Below, piece by piece: positions 20,672 through 29,468 of a DNA stretch of 64,000 bases (position 1 is the first letter of the stretch; every line of letters begins with the position of its first letter). The stretch is from Gordonia desulfuricans NBRC 100010 (GTDB lineage: Bacteria > Actinomycetota > Actinomycetes > Mycobacteriales > Mycobacteriaceae): the NCBI RefSeq assembly GCF_001485495.1, contig NZ_BCNF01000034.1, positions 1-64,000 of the forward strand, in the 5' to 3' direction. The position numbers and the translations under genes are program-made. The notes under the pieces are model-generated. The model did no database searches, had not been told where the DNA came from, and saw only the letters and a list, made by a program, of their open reading frames with translations.

Positions 20672-20725
20672 CTGTCGGCGGGTCCGGGCCGCCGGAGCGG
20701 TCTCGGCCGCGCCCGGGGCGTGCGG

Positions 20726-22276
20726 CTAGGCGGCGGGAGTGGTCGTGGTGACCTCGGCCGGCGGTGTCCCGGCGGGCTGCGATCCGGACGGCGGGAGCAA
20801 CGACTGCCCCGGCGCGGGCTCCGCCACGTCACCGGGTGCCGTGGTCGGGACGCCCAGGCTCGGGATCAGTTCCGGCGGAATCAGATTCGGCGGGATGGTC
20901 CAGGTCGACCAGGTCGGCCGGGTGGGACGTGTCGGCATGTCGGGCACCGAGGTCTCGGTGGTGGTCGGGGCCGAACTCGGTCCGAGTGTCCACGTGGAGG
21001 TCCCCGCGGTCGGCAGGGGCAGTTCGGTGGTGGCCCATCCGGGTGTCCACCCGTTCGGCGGATAGGTCGTCACGGTGTTGTGTGTGGCGGTCGGTGAATC
21101 CACCGACGACATCCGGGTGGTGTGCGCCGTCGTCGTCCAGTCCGGCTCGACCGTCCCCACCCACCGTTCGGATTCCACGGTGGTCGTCGACGGATCGGCG
21201 TCCCCGGAATCCGATGTCAGGGTGGCGCCGACGGCCACCGCGGTGACCAGCAGCGCACAGCAGAACCCGATGACGGCGGCAACCGGCGCCAGGGGCATCC
21301 AGCCGCTCCGGCGGCGGCCACCGATGAAGGTCACCCGCCCGGCACCCGACCGGCGGGCGAGCAGTGCCGCCCCCGTCGCGGCGACGAGCTCGGGGGTGTC
21401 GGGCCGGATCAGTTCGAGGCCGGTCCCCTCACCGAGCTCGGCGAGCACCGGCAGATTGGCCAGTCCCCCGACCAGCACCAGCGCCTCGGGGGCGGGTCCG
21501 GCCGCCGTCCGGAGTCCTTCGAGGTGTTCGGCGATCACGGTCCGGGCCTGCTCGACCATCGGACGTGCGGCCTGTTCCACCATCTCGTCGGTCAGCCGGA
21601 CCCCGGTGGGTATCCCGGCGGGAGTGATGCCGACCGTGTCCGGACCGGAGGTCTCCTCCTTGGCGGTCCGGCAGGCCCCGACCAGCGAGGCTCGTCCACG
21701 GCGGGTCTGTGTGCCGTCGAGGTCGGAGCGGGCGGCGACCCGGTCGGCCAGTGCCTCGTCGAGCGCACGGCCGCTGAGGACATCGGTGCGGGCGTCGGCG
21801 GCGATCCGGCCGGAGGTCGGCTCGACGGTGTAGAGCGACATCCCGGTGTCGCCGCAGTCGGCCACCAGGACCGAACCGAACCGCTCGATCTGGCCGGTAC
21901 CGGTCAGGAACGCGGCGACGGCCTCGGCGTCGGAGACGAGATGGATCTGGCGGCGTGTGCCGCTGCCGGTCGAGCCCAGGCGGCGGCGCTGGGTGGCCGT
22001 TCGCGCGGACACACCGATCGGACCGACCCGGACATCGGCGGTGCGGACGGCGTCGAGCACGAGGTCGATACCGGCGTTGACCCGGCCGACCGGATCGAGG
22101 CCGTCGGAGGGATCGACGTCGATCACCCGGGACTCGACGCCGTGCCGGCCCGACTCGTCACTGGTGAGCAGGACGTAGTGGATCATCCCGTCGCCTGACG
22201 AGACGCCCAGCGACGTGATGTCGTCGCCGGGGCCCTGGACGCTGGTCTCGAACTCCGAACTGATGACGTTCCCCAC
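20726..22276 (-). CDS. Membrane-anchored Hsp70-like (actin-fold ATPase) protein with Thr/Pro-rich outer tail
   Basis: A 516-residue protein with three zones. Residues ~20-320 resemble a diverged Hsp70/actin-type ATPase: VLVADCGDTGMSLYTVE (138-152) stands where the phosphate-2 loop DxGxxT is found, and EALVLVGGLANLPVLAEL (264-281) matches the Hsp70 adenosine motif. The normal Hsp70 substrate-binding domain is absent. Instead a single membrane helix (~328-352) leads to a ~160-residue Ser/Thr/Pro-rich tail, presumably outside. Similar Hsp70-TM-tail proteins are known in Mycobacteriales without a settled role. It stands alone on its strand behind the metX terminator. Nucleotide binding is inferred, not shown. 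Confidence 0.7.
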   Translation of the reverse strand: MGNVISSEFETSVQGPGDDITSLGVSSGDGMIHYVLLTSDESGRHGVESRVIDVDPSDGLDPVGRVNAGIDLVLDAVRTADVRVGPIGVSARTATQRRRLGSTGSGTRRQIHLVSDAEAVAAFLTGTGQIERFGSVLVADCGDTGMSLYTVEPTSGRIAADARTDVLSGRALDEALADRVAARSDLDGTQTRRGRASLVGACRTAKEETSGPDTVGITPAGIPTGVRLTDEMVEQAARPMVEQARTVIAEHLEGLRTAAGPAPEALVLVGGLANLPVLAELGEGTGLELIRPDTPELVAATGAALLARRSGAGRVTFIGGRRRSGWMPLAPVAAVIGFCCALLVTAVAVGATLTSDSGDADPSTTTVESERWVGTVEPDWTTTAHTTRMSSVDSPTATHNTVTTYPPNGWTPGWATTELPLPTAGTSTWTLGPSSAPTTTETSVPDMPTRPTRPTWSTWTIPPNLIPPELIPSLGVPTTAPGDVAEPAPGQSLLPPSGSQPAGTPPAEVTTTTPAA

Positions 22277-22385
22277 TTAGTGTTGCTAACGACCCCCGAA
22301 AAAGAGCCAGGCGGAAAAGATCCCGCCACCCCTCTCGTCGACCGCAAAGATCACGATCTGCGGACCAGTCTACGCAATTTCGTGA

Positions 22386-22784
22386 TCAATCCGTTCCCAA
22401 CGGGTCGATGGAGGTGGCCAGCCAGAGCACCAGGGCACCGACCGAGGCCATCGTCGCCACATCGAACAAACGCCCCCTGACCTGTAGCAATCCCACCTGA
22501 TTCGGGGGTAGCACACCACGGAGGACGGCACCGAGCAACATCGCCGAACCGAACACGAATGCACCACGGCGCCATCGGTCGAACAGCACCAGGGCCGCGG
22601 CGACGGCCACGCACAGCAGCACCAGGAGGTACGGGATCTGCACGAGGCAGGTCCGCAGAATCCGGTCGTGCTGCTCGGTGGTGTCGTCGTCGGCCGGGAT
22701 CTCACGGGGCCCCGGCATCTCAGGTGACCCCGGGGAGCCGTCGGGCCCCGGGGTCTCGTCCGACATCGGTGTCCCGGCGATCAT
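22386..22784 (-). CDS. DUF3017 membrane protein
   Basis: A 132-residue protein with a hydrophilic Pro/Glu-rich N-terminus and three membrane helices ([57 protein letters not shown]). [17 protein letters not shown] is the conserved DUF3017 core. The ATG overlaps the folD stop (ATGA), as in the Rv3355c-Rv3356c pair, so the two genes are cotranscribed. Function unknown. Confidence 0.85.
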   Translation of the reverse strand: MIAGTPMSDETPGPDGSPGSPEMPGPREIPADDDTTEQHDRILRTCLVQIPYLLVLLCVAVAAALVLFDRWRRGAFVFGSAMLLGAVLRGVLPPNQVGLLQVRGRLFDVATMASVGALVLWLATSIDPLGTD

Positions 22785-23644
22785 CGCCCCTGGGCGGCGA
22801 GCTGGTCCTCGGCACGTTCGACGACGTTCACCAGCAGGAAGGCCCGGGTGAGCGGTCCGACGCCACCGGGATTCGGTGAGACATGTCCGGCGACCTCCCA
22901 CACATCCGGCGCCACATCGCCGACGAGGCCGTCCTCGGTGCGGCTGACGCCCACGTCGATGACGGCGGCACCCGGCTTGACCATGTCGGCGGTCACCAGG
23001 TGCGGGACCCCGGCGGCGGCGATGACGATGTCGGCACGCGACACCTCGGCGGCCAGATCCCGGGTGCCGGTGTGACACAGGGTGACGGTGGCGTTCTCGC
23101 TGCGCCGGGTGAGCAGCAGTCCGATCGGCCGGCCGATGGTCACGCCGCGGCCGACGACGGTGACGTGGGCCCCGGCGATCGGGATGTCGTAGCGGCGCAG
23201 CAGGTGGATCACCCCTCGCGGCGTGCACGGCAGGGTCGATTCCTTGCCGAGCACGAGGCGACCGAGGTTGATCGGGTGCAGCCCGTCTGCGTCCTTCTCC
23301 GGTGCGATGCGTTCGAGCGCCGCGTTCTCGTCGAGGTGTTTGGGCAGCGGCAGCTGCACGATGTAGCCGGTGCAGGCCGGATCGGCGTTGAGCTCGTCGA
23401 TCGCCGCGTCGAGCTGCTCGGTGGTGGCGTCGGCGGGCAGGTCCTTGCGGATGGATGCCACACCGATGCGTGCACAGTCGGCGTGCTTGCCCTTCACATA
23501 GGACTGGGACCCGGGATCGTCACCGACGAGGACCGTGCCCAGACCGGGCGTGATCCCCGCGGCCCGGAGTTTCTCGACCCGCGCCGCCAGGTCGGTGAAG
23601 ATCTCGTCGCGGGTCGCCTTGCCATCGAGTCGTATTGCGCTCAC
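22781..23644 (-). CDS. folD: Bifunctional methylene-THF dehydrogenase/cyclohydrolase
   Basis: FolD (287 residues) interconverts 5,10-methylene- and 10-formyl-tetrahydrofolate with NADP. Active-site Lys lies in [10 protein letters not shown], the family signature is [11 protein letters not shown]-like [16 protein letters not shown], and [16 protein letters not shown] binds the cofactor; [15 protein letters not shown] ends the domain. It starts with GTG and overlaps the DUF3017 gene downstream. It faces the dehydratase gene across ~80 bp. Confidence 0.94.
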   Translation of the reverse strand: MSAIRLDGKATRDEIFTDLAARVEKLRAAGITPGLGTVLVGDDPGSQSYVKGKHADCARIGVASIRKDLPADATTEQLDAAIDELNADPACTGYIVQLPLPKHLDENAALERIAPEKDADGLHPINLGRLVLGKESTLPCTPRGVIHLLRRYDIPIAGAHVTVVGRGVTIGRPIGLLLTRRSENATVTLCHTGTRDLAAEVSRADIVIAAAGVPHLVTADMVKPGAAVIDVGVSRTEDGLVGDVAPDVWEVAGHVSPNPGGVGPLTRAFLLVNVVERAEDQLAAQGR

Positions 23645-23714
23645 CCCGACATTGTTTCATCCCGCGCGCCGCGCACGGGCCCCCGTTCCCCTGTGTCCCC
23701 GCGTGGTCCCTGCG

Positions 23715-23720
23715 TACTGT
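23715..23720 (+). promoter_or_regulatory. Candidate leaderless -10 element
   Basis: TACTGT stands 6 nt before the ATG at 23727, with no ribosome site in between. Confidence 0.45.
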
Positions 23721-23726
23721 GACGAC

Positions 23727-24683
23727 ATGGGCGTCCCGCACAGCCATCCGGTCACCCCCGCCGACGTGCTCACCGCGCGGGAGAGGATCAGCGGACTGGT
23801 GCGCCACACCCCGGTCTGGCGGACGTCTCTCGACACCGCCGACGGCCCGGTCGAGGTGGTCTTCAAGCTCGAGTACACCCAGCTCGGCGGCTGTTTCAAG
23901 GCGCGCGGCAGCGTCAACGCGGTGATCGCGGCACGCAGCGTGGGCCGGCTCACCGATGCCGGCGTTCTGGTCGCCTCCGGGGGCAATGCGGCGATCGGTG
24001 CCGCCTGGGCGGCCCGGATCGCCGACACCGGCTGTTCGGTGGTCGTCCCCGAGTCCGCACCGGCGGTCAAGGTGGCCGCGCTGCGTTCACTCGGCGCGAC
24101 GGTGCACCTGATCGGCAGCCGCTATCAGGACGCCGCCGACGCCGCTGCCGAGATGGCCGCGGCGTCGGGAGCGCTGCTGCTGCACGCCTACGACCTCCCC
24201 GAGATCGTCGCCGGAGCCGGCACCATCGGCCTCGAACTGGCCGAACAGGTACACGGCCCGCTCACCACCGTGGTCTGTGTCGGCGGCGGCGGGCTGCTGG
24301 GCGGCATGTCGGCCACCCTGCGCACCGGTGATCATCTGGTCGGGGCCGAACCCGAGTCCGCATCGTGTCTGCACGCGGCGCTGGCCGCCGGACACCCGGT
24401 CCCGGTGGATCCGGCGGGCGTCGCCGCCGACTCCCTGGGTGCCACCCGGGTCGGTGCGATCTGCTGGGCGAGTATCGCCGATCGGCCGGTCACCTCGGTG
24501 CTGGTCTCCGACGAGGAGATCGTCGCCGCGCGGGCGATGCTGTGGGAGCGGTTCCGGATCGTCGTCGAACACGGCACCGCGACCGCCGTGGCAGCGGTGT
24601 CCACCGGCCGGGTCCGCCCGGAGCCGGGGACGACCCTGGCCATCGTGTTGTGCGGGGCCAACACCCGCCTCGACGATCTGTGA
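23727..24683 (+). CDS. Serine/threonine dehydratase-like PLP enzyme
   Basis: A 318-residue fold-type II PLP protein. The PLP lysine is in GGCFKARGSVNAV, ASGGNAAIGAAWAAR is the Asn loop for the cofactor, and VCVGGGGLLGGM is the Gly-rich phosphate loop. This matches the threonine/serine dehydratase and serine racemase group; there is no C-terminal regulatory ACT domain, so it is of the catabolic type. The exact substrate (threonine, serine, or 3-hydroxyaspartate) cannot be told. The ATG at 23727 follows a leaderless-type -10 element. Confidence 0.82.
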   Translation: MGVPHSHPVTPADVLTARERISGLVRHTPVWRTSLDTADGPVEVVFKLEYTQLGGCFKARGSVNAVIAARSVGRLTDAGVLVASGGNAAIGAAWAARIADTGCSVVVPESAPAVKVAALRSLGATVHLIGSRYQDAADAAAEMAAASGALLLHAYDLPEIVAGAGTIGLELAEQVHGPLTTVVCVGGGGLLGGMSATLRTGDHLVGAEPESASCLHAALAAGHPVPVDPAGVAADSLGATRVGAICWASIADRPVTSVLVSDEEIVAARAMLWERFRIVVEHGTATAVAAVSTGRVRPEPGTTLAIVLCGANTRLDDL

Positions 24684-24705
24684 GTCCCGGTGCCCGGTGC
24701 GGTGA

Positions 24706-25115
24706 TCAGGCGTACGGATCGGAGTGGACGGCGCCGCGCGTGATCGAGGCCGACCCCCACGGACACGGGCCGCGTCCGTGCAGGGATGTGACGCCACCGC
24801 CGTCGGCGACGGACACCTCCATGCAGGATTGCGGATCGCTCTTGGTGATCCGCTCGGCGAACCAGGTGACGAACTGGGCGTCCAACGCGGCCGCCATCAG
24901 CGCGGCCGGTGGCCCATCTGCAGCCGAGGAGGCATCGAGCACCGACGTGGTGACCTGCCGCACCGGTTCGGTGGCCAGCGCCCGGGTCTGGGCCGGGTCG
25001 AGCCGGATCACCCACCCGTCGGCCTTCGCCGCGCCGCCGAGGCGATCGGCGTGAGCAGCACGACCCCCGCGCACACGGCCGTCAGTGCCAGGACGGCACG
25101 CACCATCAGCTTCAT
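24706..25115 (-). pseudogene. Secreted protein gene with an apparent 2-nt insertion after the signal peptide
   Basis: From ATG 25115, behind GGGGGA, the frame encodes a perfect signal peptide (MKLMVRAVLALTAVC then AGVVLLTPIASA) but reads into ARRRPTGG and stops near 25008. The expected mature protein continues in another frame from ~25036 to 24706 (KADGWVIRLDPAQTR ... CMEVSVADGGG ... VHSDPYA), ~105 residues with two Cys. Removing two bases in the TCGGCGGCGCGGCGAAG stretch at about 25035-25048 would join ASA to AAKADGW. This is either a real frameshift or a sequencing error in a GC run. Alternatively the second frame starts at a GTG (25074) without a signal. No family recognised. Confidence 0.55.
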
Positions 25116-25260
25116 CCGAGAATCCCCCGATTCATGAGAACATGTCGAGATTTCACCATAGCGAACAACGGTCGGGCGGGAGTCGCCGATCGCCGGCGAC
25201 CGGGCGACGAGTACGTTTCTTGCGACCACATCTCCCGGCCGGCCGCCATACCCCCCGGCC

Positions 25261-25310
25261 CCGAGATCCACACACCACCGAGATCCACACACCACCGGGA
25301 TCTGCAAGCA
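25261..25310 (+). repeat. 17-bp tandem repeat, two exact copies plus a decayed third
   Basis: CCGAGATCCACACACCA occurs at 25261-25277 and 25278-25294, followed by CCGGGATCTGCAAGCA. It lies in the 210-bp gap before trmL. No function evident. Confidence 0.7.
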
Positions 25311-25325
25311 CCGAGGTGAGTTCCG

Positions 25326-25790
25326 TTGTTCCGCATCATGTTCTATCAGCCATGCATCCCGCCGAACACCGGCAATGCCATCCGGCTGGCCGCCAACACC
25401 GGATGTGAACTGCACCTGATCGAACCGCTCGGCTTCTCCATGTCCGACGCCCAGGTCAAACGCGCCGGCCTCGACTACCACGAGATGGCCACGGTCACAG
25501 TGCATCCCGACCTCCAGACGGCGTGGGATACGGTGCGCCCGGAACGGGTGTTCGCATTCACCGCACACGCCGAGCACTCCTACGCCGACATCGCCTACCG
25601 GCCCGGCGACGTCCTGCTGTTCGGTCCCGAACCCACCGGCCTGCCGCCGGAGGTACTCGACGACCCACAGGTCACCGACCGCGTGCGCATCCCGATGCTG
25701 GCCGGCCGCCGGTCACACAATCTCGCCAACTCGGCGAGCATCGCGATCTACGAGGCATGGCGTCAGCACGGGTTCGACGGGGCGGTCTGA
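25326..25790 (+). CDS. trmL: tRNA (cytidine/uridine-2'-O-)-methyltransferase TrmL
   Basis: SPOUT-class methyltransferase of 154 residues that 2'-O-methylates the wobble base of tRNA-Leu. YQPCIPPNTGNAIRLAANTG is the N-terminal motif, LLFGPEPTGLP and IPMLAGRRSHNLANSASI form the knotted SAM site. It starts with TTG, supported by GAGGTGA 7 nt upstream and the conserved FRIMFYQP beginning. Length is typical. The neighbours are unrelated in function. Confidence 0.9.
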   Translation: MFRIMFYQPCIPPNTGNAIRLAANTGCELHLIEPLGFSMSDAQVKRAGLDYHEMATVTVHPDLQTAWDTVRPERVFAFTAHAEHSYADIAYRPGDVLLFGPEPTGLPPEVLDDPQVTDRVRIPMLAGRRSHNLANSASIAIYEAWRQHGFDGAV

Positions 25791-25900
25791 CGGCGGAGAC
25801 CATCCGGTCGCCATCTGTCCGGCCCCGTCGGTACAAGACGCATCGGCCCGATCAGTACGTGGCGGGGCCGGCGAAGTCGGGGCCGCCCGAGCAGGGGGGA

Positions 25901-26140
25901 CTATCCGACCCGGAAACGTTTGGTGCGGGAGGTCGCCCCGCCGACGAGTGCCACCTTGCTCTTGGGCACCCCGAGATGTTTGGCGAGCAACTCGGCCACG
26001 GCCTTGTTGGCCTTGCCCTCGGTGGCCGGCTCACGCACGTAGATGGTGATCGCACCGTCCGGCGCGGTCTCCACCAGCGGCCCCTTGCGGCTGCTGGGTT
26101 TGGCCGTCACGACCACTTGCTGCGGCATTGTCTCCGCCAC
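25901..26140 (-). CDS. DUF167/YggU family protein
   Basis: A 79-residue protein with the DUF167 pattern: VVVTAKPSSRKG, then ITIYVREPATEGKANKAVAELLAKHLGVPKSKVALVGGATSRTKRFRV. Structures of this family are known but no biochemical role is settled. It lies 3 bp after the dnaE2 stop on the same strand, so it may be read from the dnaE2 transcript. The start could also be the Met five residues in (MPQQ). Confidence 0.85.
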   Translation of the reverse strand: MAETMPQQVVVTAKPSSRKGPLVETAPDGAITIYVREPATEGKANKAVAELLAKHLGVPKSKVALVGGATSRTKRFRVG

Positions 26141-26143
26141 CTC

Positions 26144-29100
26144 TCATTGCCAGTCCCGGGATCGTGTTCCCACACGAAGATCCATGCGCTGCAATCGATC
26201 TGCCACCACCGTGACCGCACCCTCGGCGTTCTGAGTCCTTCCGCGCACGAGTAATGCAGATGCCGAGTGCGCCAGATCGCGGTACTTCGTCCACAATCCC
26301 ACCGAACACACCACGTTGACCATCCCGGTCTCGTCCTCCAGGTTGATGAAGGTCACCCCGGATGCCGTCGCCGGCCGTTGACGATGTGTGACCGCGCCGC
26401 CGACCAGGACCCGGGAGCCATCCGGCACCGACAATAGCCGGTCCGCCGGGATCACCCCGAGCGCGTCGAGGCGCGGCCGCAGGTACTGGGTGGGATACGA
26501 CGACGGGGTGATGCCGGTGGCCCACGCATCGGTGGCGGCGAGTTCGATGTCGGAGAGCCCGGGCAGCGTCGGGACCGCCCCGGCGGGCTCCAGGTCCAGG
26601 TGCCCGGCACGGGCCGACGACGCCGCACCCGCCTCCCAGAGCGCCTGCCGCCGACTCAGTCCGAACGAGTCGAAGGCACCGGCGCCGGCCAGCCCCTCGA
26701 GCTGGCGCGTGGTCAGCTCGGCCCGCCGCGCCAGGTCGGTGATCGAGGCGTAGTCACCGGCCTCACGCGCGGTGACGATCCGCTCCGCCACCTCCTCGCC
26801 CACCCCGCGGACCGCGGCCAGCCCCAGGCGCACCTCGGTTCCGGCGGCCTCCAGGTTCGCCTGGGCCGTCGACCGGTTGATGTCGGGCCGGTGCACCGCC
26901 ACCCCGTGCCGGCGGGCATCGGCCACCAGCGACTGCGGTGAGTAGAACCCCATCGGCTGCGCCCGCAGCAGCGCCGCGCAGAACGCCGCCGGATGATGCA
27001 GTTTGAACCACGCAGAATAGAACACCAGTGACGCGAAGCTCTGTGAATGACTCTCCGGGAAACCGAAATTCGCGAAGGCGGCCATCTTCTCGTAGATCCG
27101 GTCGGCCACCTCGCCGGTGATCTGGTTGGTCGCCGCCATCCCGTCGTAGAACCGTTGCCGCAGCCGTTGCATCTTCTCCGGGGATCGTTTGGATCCCATC
27201 GCCCGACGCAGCTGATCGGCCTCGGCGGCATCGAATCCGGCGACGTCGACGGCCAGTTGCATGAGCTGTTCCTGGAACAGCGGGATACCCAGGGTCCGTT
27301 CGAGCGCGGGCAGCATCGACGGGTGCTCGACGGTGACCGGTTCGGTTCCGTTGCGGCGCCGGATGTAGGGATGCACCGATCCACCCTGGATCGGGCCGGG
27401 CCGGATCAGTGCCACCTCCACCACCAGGTCGTAGAAGCACCGGGGCCGCAACCGCGGCAGGGTGGCCATCTGCGCCCGCGATTCCACCTGGAACACACCC
27501 ACCGAGTCGGCGCGGCACAGCATCTCGTACACCGCGTCCTCGGTGAGGTCGAGGGTGGCCAGGTCCACCGCCAGTCCCTTGTGTTCGGCGAGGAGGTCGA
27601 TCGCGTGGTGCAGCGCCGAGAGCATACCCAGACCGAGCAGATCGAACTTCACCAATCCGATTGCGGCACAGTCGTCCTTGTCCCATTGCAGCACACTGCG
27701 GTCGGCCATCCGGGCCCATTCGGTGGGGCAGACGTCGGCGATCGGCCGGTCGCAGATCACCATCCCGCCGGAGTGGATACCCAGATGCCTCGGCATCCCC
27801 GCGATCTCACCGGCGAGTTCGGTGACGTCGGCGGGCGCGTCGTCGGGGTTGCGGCTCCACGCGTCCTGCTGTCCGGTGGCATAGCCGAGGGCACGCGCCA
27901 TGTCGCGCACCGAGGATCGGCGACGGTAGGTGATCACGTTGGCGACCTGCGCACTGTAGTTCCGGCCGTAACGGCGGTAGACGTACTGGATCGCCTCCTC
28001 CCGGCGTTCGGATTCGATGTCGACGTCGATGTCGGGGGGACCGTCCCGCTCCGGCGACAGGAACCGTTCGAACAGCAACTCGTTGGCGACCGGGTCCACG
28101 TTGGTGATACCCAGCGCGTAACAGACCGCCGAGTTGGCCGCGCTCCCCCGCCCCTGGCACAGGATGTCGTTGCGTTTGCAGAAGTCGACGATGTCGGTGA
28201 CCACCAGGAAGTACCCCGGGAAGTCGAGGGTGGAGATGATCGCGAGTTCGTGTTCGATCTGCCGGTAGGCCTGCGGATGCCCGGACGGCGGACCGTAGCG
28301 GCCGGCGGCACGCAGCATCGTCAGATGCCGCAGCCAGGTGTTCTCGGTGTGGCCTTCGGGTACGTCGAACGGTGGCAGTCGCGGTGCGATCAGACCGAGT
28401 TCGAAGGCACAGTCGGCGGCGATCTGCACCGCGTTGTCGATCGCGTCGGGATGCGCGGGCAACAGTCGGGTCATCTCGTCGCCGCTGCGCAGATGCGCCC
28501 CGGCCACGGCCGGCATCCAGCCGGTGATCGTGTCGACGTCGGTGCGGGCGCGCACCGCGGCCATCGCCAGCGCGAGCCGCCGCCGCGACGGGCCGGCGAA
28601 ATGCGCGCCGGTGGTGGCCACCGTCGGCAGACCCAGACGAACCGCCGACCCGGCCAGGACGGCATTGCGTTCGTCGTCGTCGGGCAGGCCCTGGGCGGTC
28701 AGTTCCACCGCCACCCCGTCACGTCCGTACCGTTCGACGAGGTCGGCCAGGGCCCGCTCGGCCGCCGGTGGGCCACCCCGATCCAGGGCACGCCGCACCG
28801 CCCCCTTGCGGCAGCCGGTGAGCACCAGCCAGTGCCCGGCACCCTCGGCCAGGCGGTCCGGGTGATACCGCAGCAATCCCTTCTCGCCGCCGGCCATGTG
28901 CGCGTCGGCGATCGTCCGCGACAACCGCCGGTACCCCTCACTGTCGCGGGCGAGCACCAGCAGATGGTCACCGGCCGGGTCGCGCACCCCCGTCCGGGCG
29001 ACGTCGGGTTCCAGGGACAGTTCCGCACCGAACACCGTCGGCATCCCGAATTCCCTTGCCGCCTCGGCAAATCGGACCACTCCGTAGAAGCCGTCGTGGT

Positions 29101-29398
29101 CGGTGATCGACAGGGCCGAGAGGTCGAGCCGCCGGGCCTCGGCGACCATCTCCTCGGGCATCGACGCACCGTCGAGGAAGCTGTAGGCACTGTGGGCGTG
29201 CAACTCGGCGTAGGGCACCGACGAGTTCTCCGGCCGTACCTCGGGGGCCACGTAGGGACCCCGTTTGCGCGACCACGCCGGCGAGTCGCCCCCGTCGCCG
29301 GGACCGAAGAACTCCCCGGGCCGCCCCGATTGCCGGGAGCGCCCGGAGAGCACTCGTTCCATCTCCGACCAGGTCGGTGGTCCCTGATTCCAACCCAC
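26144..29398 (-). CDS. dnaE2: Error-prone DNA polymerase DnaE2
   Basis: A 1084-residue C-family polymerase for damage-induced translesion synthesis. The N-terminus GWNQGPPTWSEMERVL agrees with mycobacterial DnaE2. A PHP domain begins at PYAELHAHSAYSFLDGAS; the palm carries GRGSAANSAVCYALGIT and the catalytic PDIDVDIES; LFQEQLMQ and FNFGFPESHSQSFA-type motifs follow, then the OB-fold. It lacks the long C-terminal tau-binding region of DnaE1. The GTG at 29398 is preferred because it lies 10 bp after an SOS box and gives the family N-terminus. In mycobacteria DnaE2 works with ImuA' and ImuB, encoded 3-5.5 kb away here. Confidence 0.95.
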   Translation of the reverse strand: MGWNQGPPTWSEMERVLSGRSRQSGRPGEFFGPGDGGDSPAWSRKRGPYVAPEVRPENSSVPYAELHAHSAYSFLDGASMPEEMVAEARRLDLSALSITDHDGFYGVVRFAEAAREFGMPTVFGAELSLEPDVARTGVRDPAGDHLLVLARDSEGYRRLSRTIADAHMAGGEKGLLRYHPDRLAEGAGHWLVLTGCRKGAVRRALDRGGPPAAERALADLVERYGRDGVAVELTAQGLPDDDERNAVLAGSAVRLGLPTVATTGAHFAGPSRRRLALAMAAVRARTDVDTITGWMPAVAGAHLRSGDEMTRLLPAHPDAIDNAVQIAADCAFELGLIAPRLPPFDVPEGHTENTWLRHLTMLRAAGRYGPPSGHPQAYRQIEHELAIISTLDFPGYFLVVTDIVDFCKRNDILCQGRGSAANSAVCYALGITNVDPVANELLFERFLSPERDGPPDIDVDIESERREEAIQYVYRRYGRNYSAQVANVITYRRRSSVRDMARALGYATGQQDAWSRNPDDAPADVTELAGEIAGMPRHLGIHSGGMVICDRPIADVCPTEWARMADRSVLQWDKDDCAAIGLVKFDLLGLGMLSALHHAIDLLAEHKGLAVDLATLDLTEDAVYEMLCRADSVGVFQVESRAQMATLPRLRPRCFYDLVVEVALIRPGPIQGGSVHPYIRRRNGTEPVTVEHPSMLPALERTLGIPLFQEQLMQLAVDVAGFDAAEADQLRRAMGSKRSPEKMQRLRQRFYDGMAATNQITGEVADRIYEKMAAFANFGFPESHSQSFASLVFYSAWFKLHHPAAFCAALLRAQPMGFYSPQSLVADARRHGVAVHRPDINRSTAQANLEAAGTEVRLGLAAVRGVGEEVAERIVTAREAGDYASITDLARRAELTTRQLEGLAGAGAFDSFGLSRRQALWEAGAASSARAGHLDLEPAGAVPTLPGLSDIELAATDAWATGITPSSYPTQYLRPRLDALGVIPADRLLSVPDGSRVLVGGAVTHRQRPATASGVTFINLEDETGMVNVVCSVGLWTKYRDLAHSASALLVRGRTQNAEGAVTVVADRLQRMDLRVGTRSRDWQ

Positions 29399-29408
29399 TC
29401 CGCCATCA

Positions 29409-29424
29409 TAGAACACACGTTCGA
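29409..29424 (-). promoter_or_regulatory. LexA/SOS box of dnaE2
   Basis: TCGAACGTGTGTTCTA on the minus strand matches the mycobacterial/Gram-positive LexA box TCGAAC-N4-GTTCGA with one mismatch. It sits just before the dnaE2 start, so LexA should block the gene until DNA damage. Confidence 0.85.
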
Positions 29425-29468
29425 TGAGGGGTGGGTCGGTCACCGCCCGATCGGGTTCTCCGCCCGGA

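Noticed and set aside
22386-23228. Long open frame joining the DUF3017 gene with sequence inside folD
   Set aside because: The part upstream of 22784 is a shifted-frame shadow of folD. The ATGA overlap gives the natural start.
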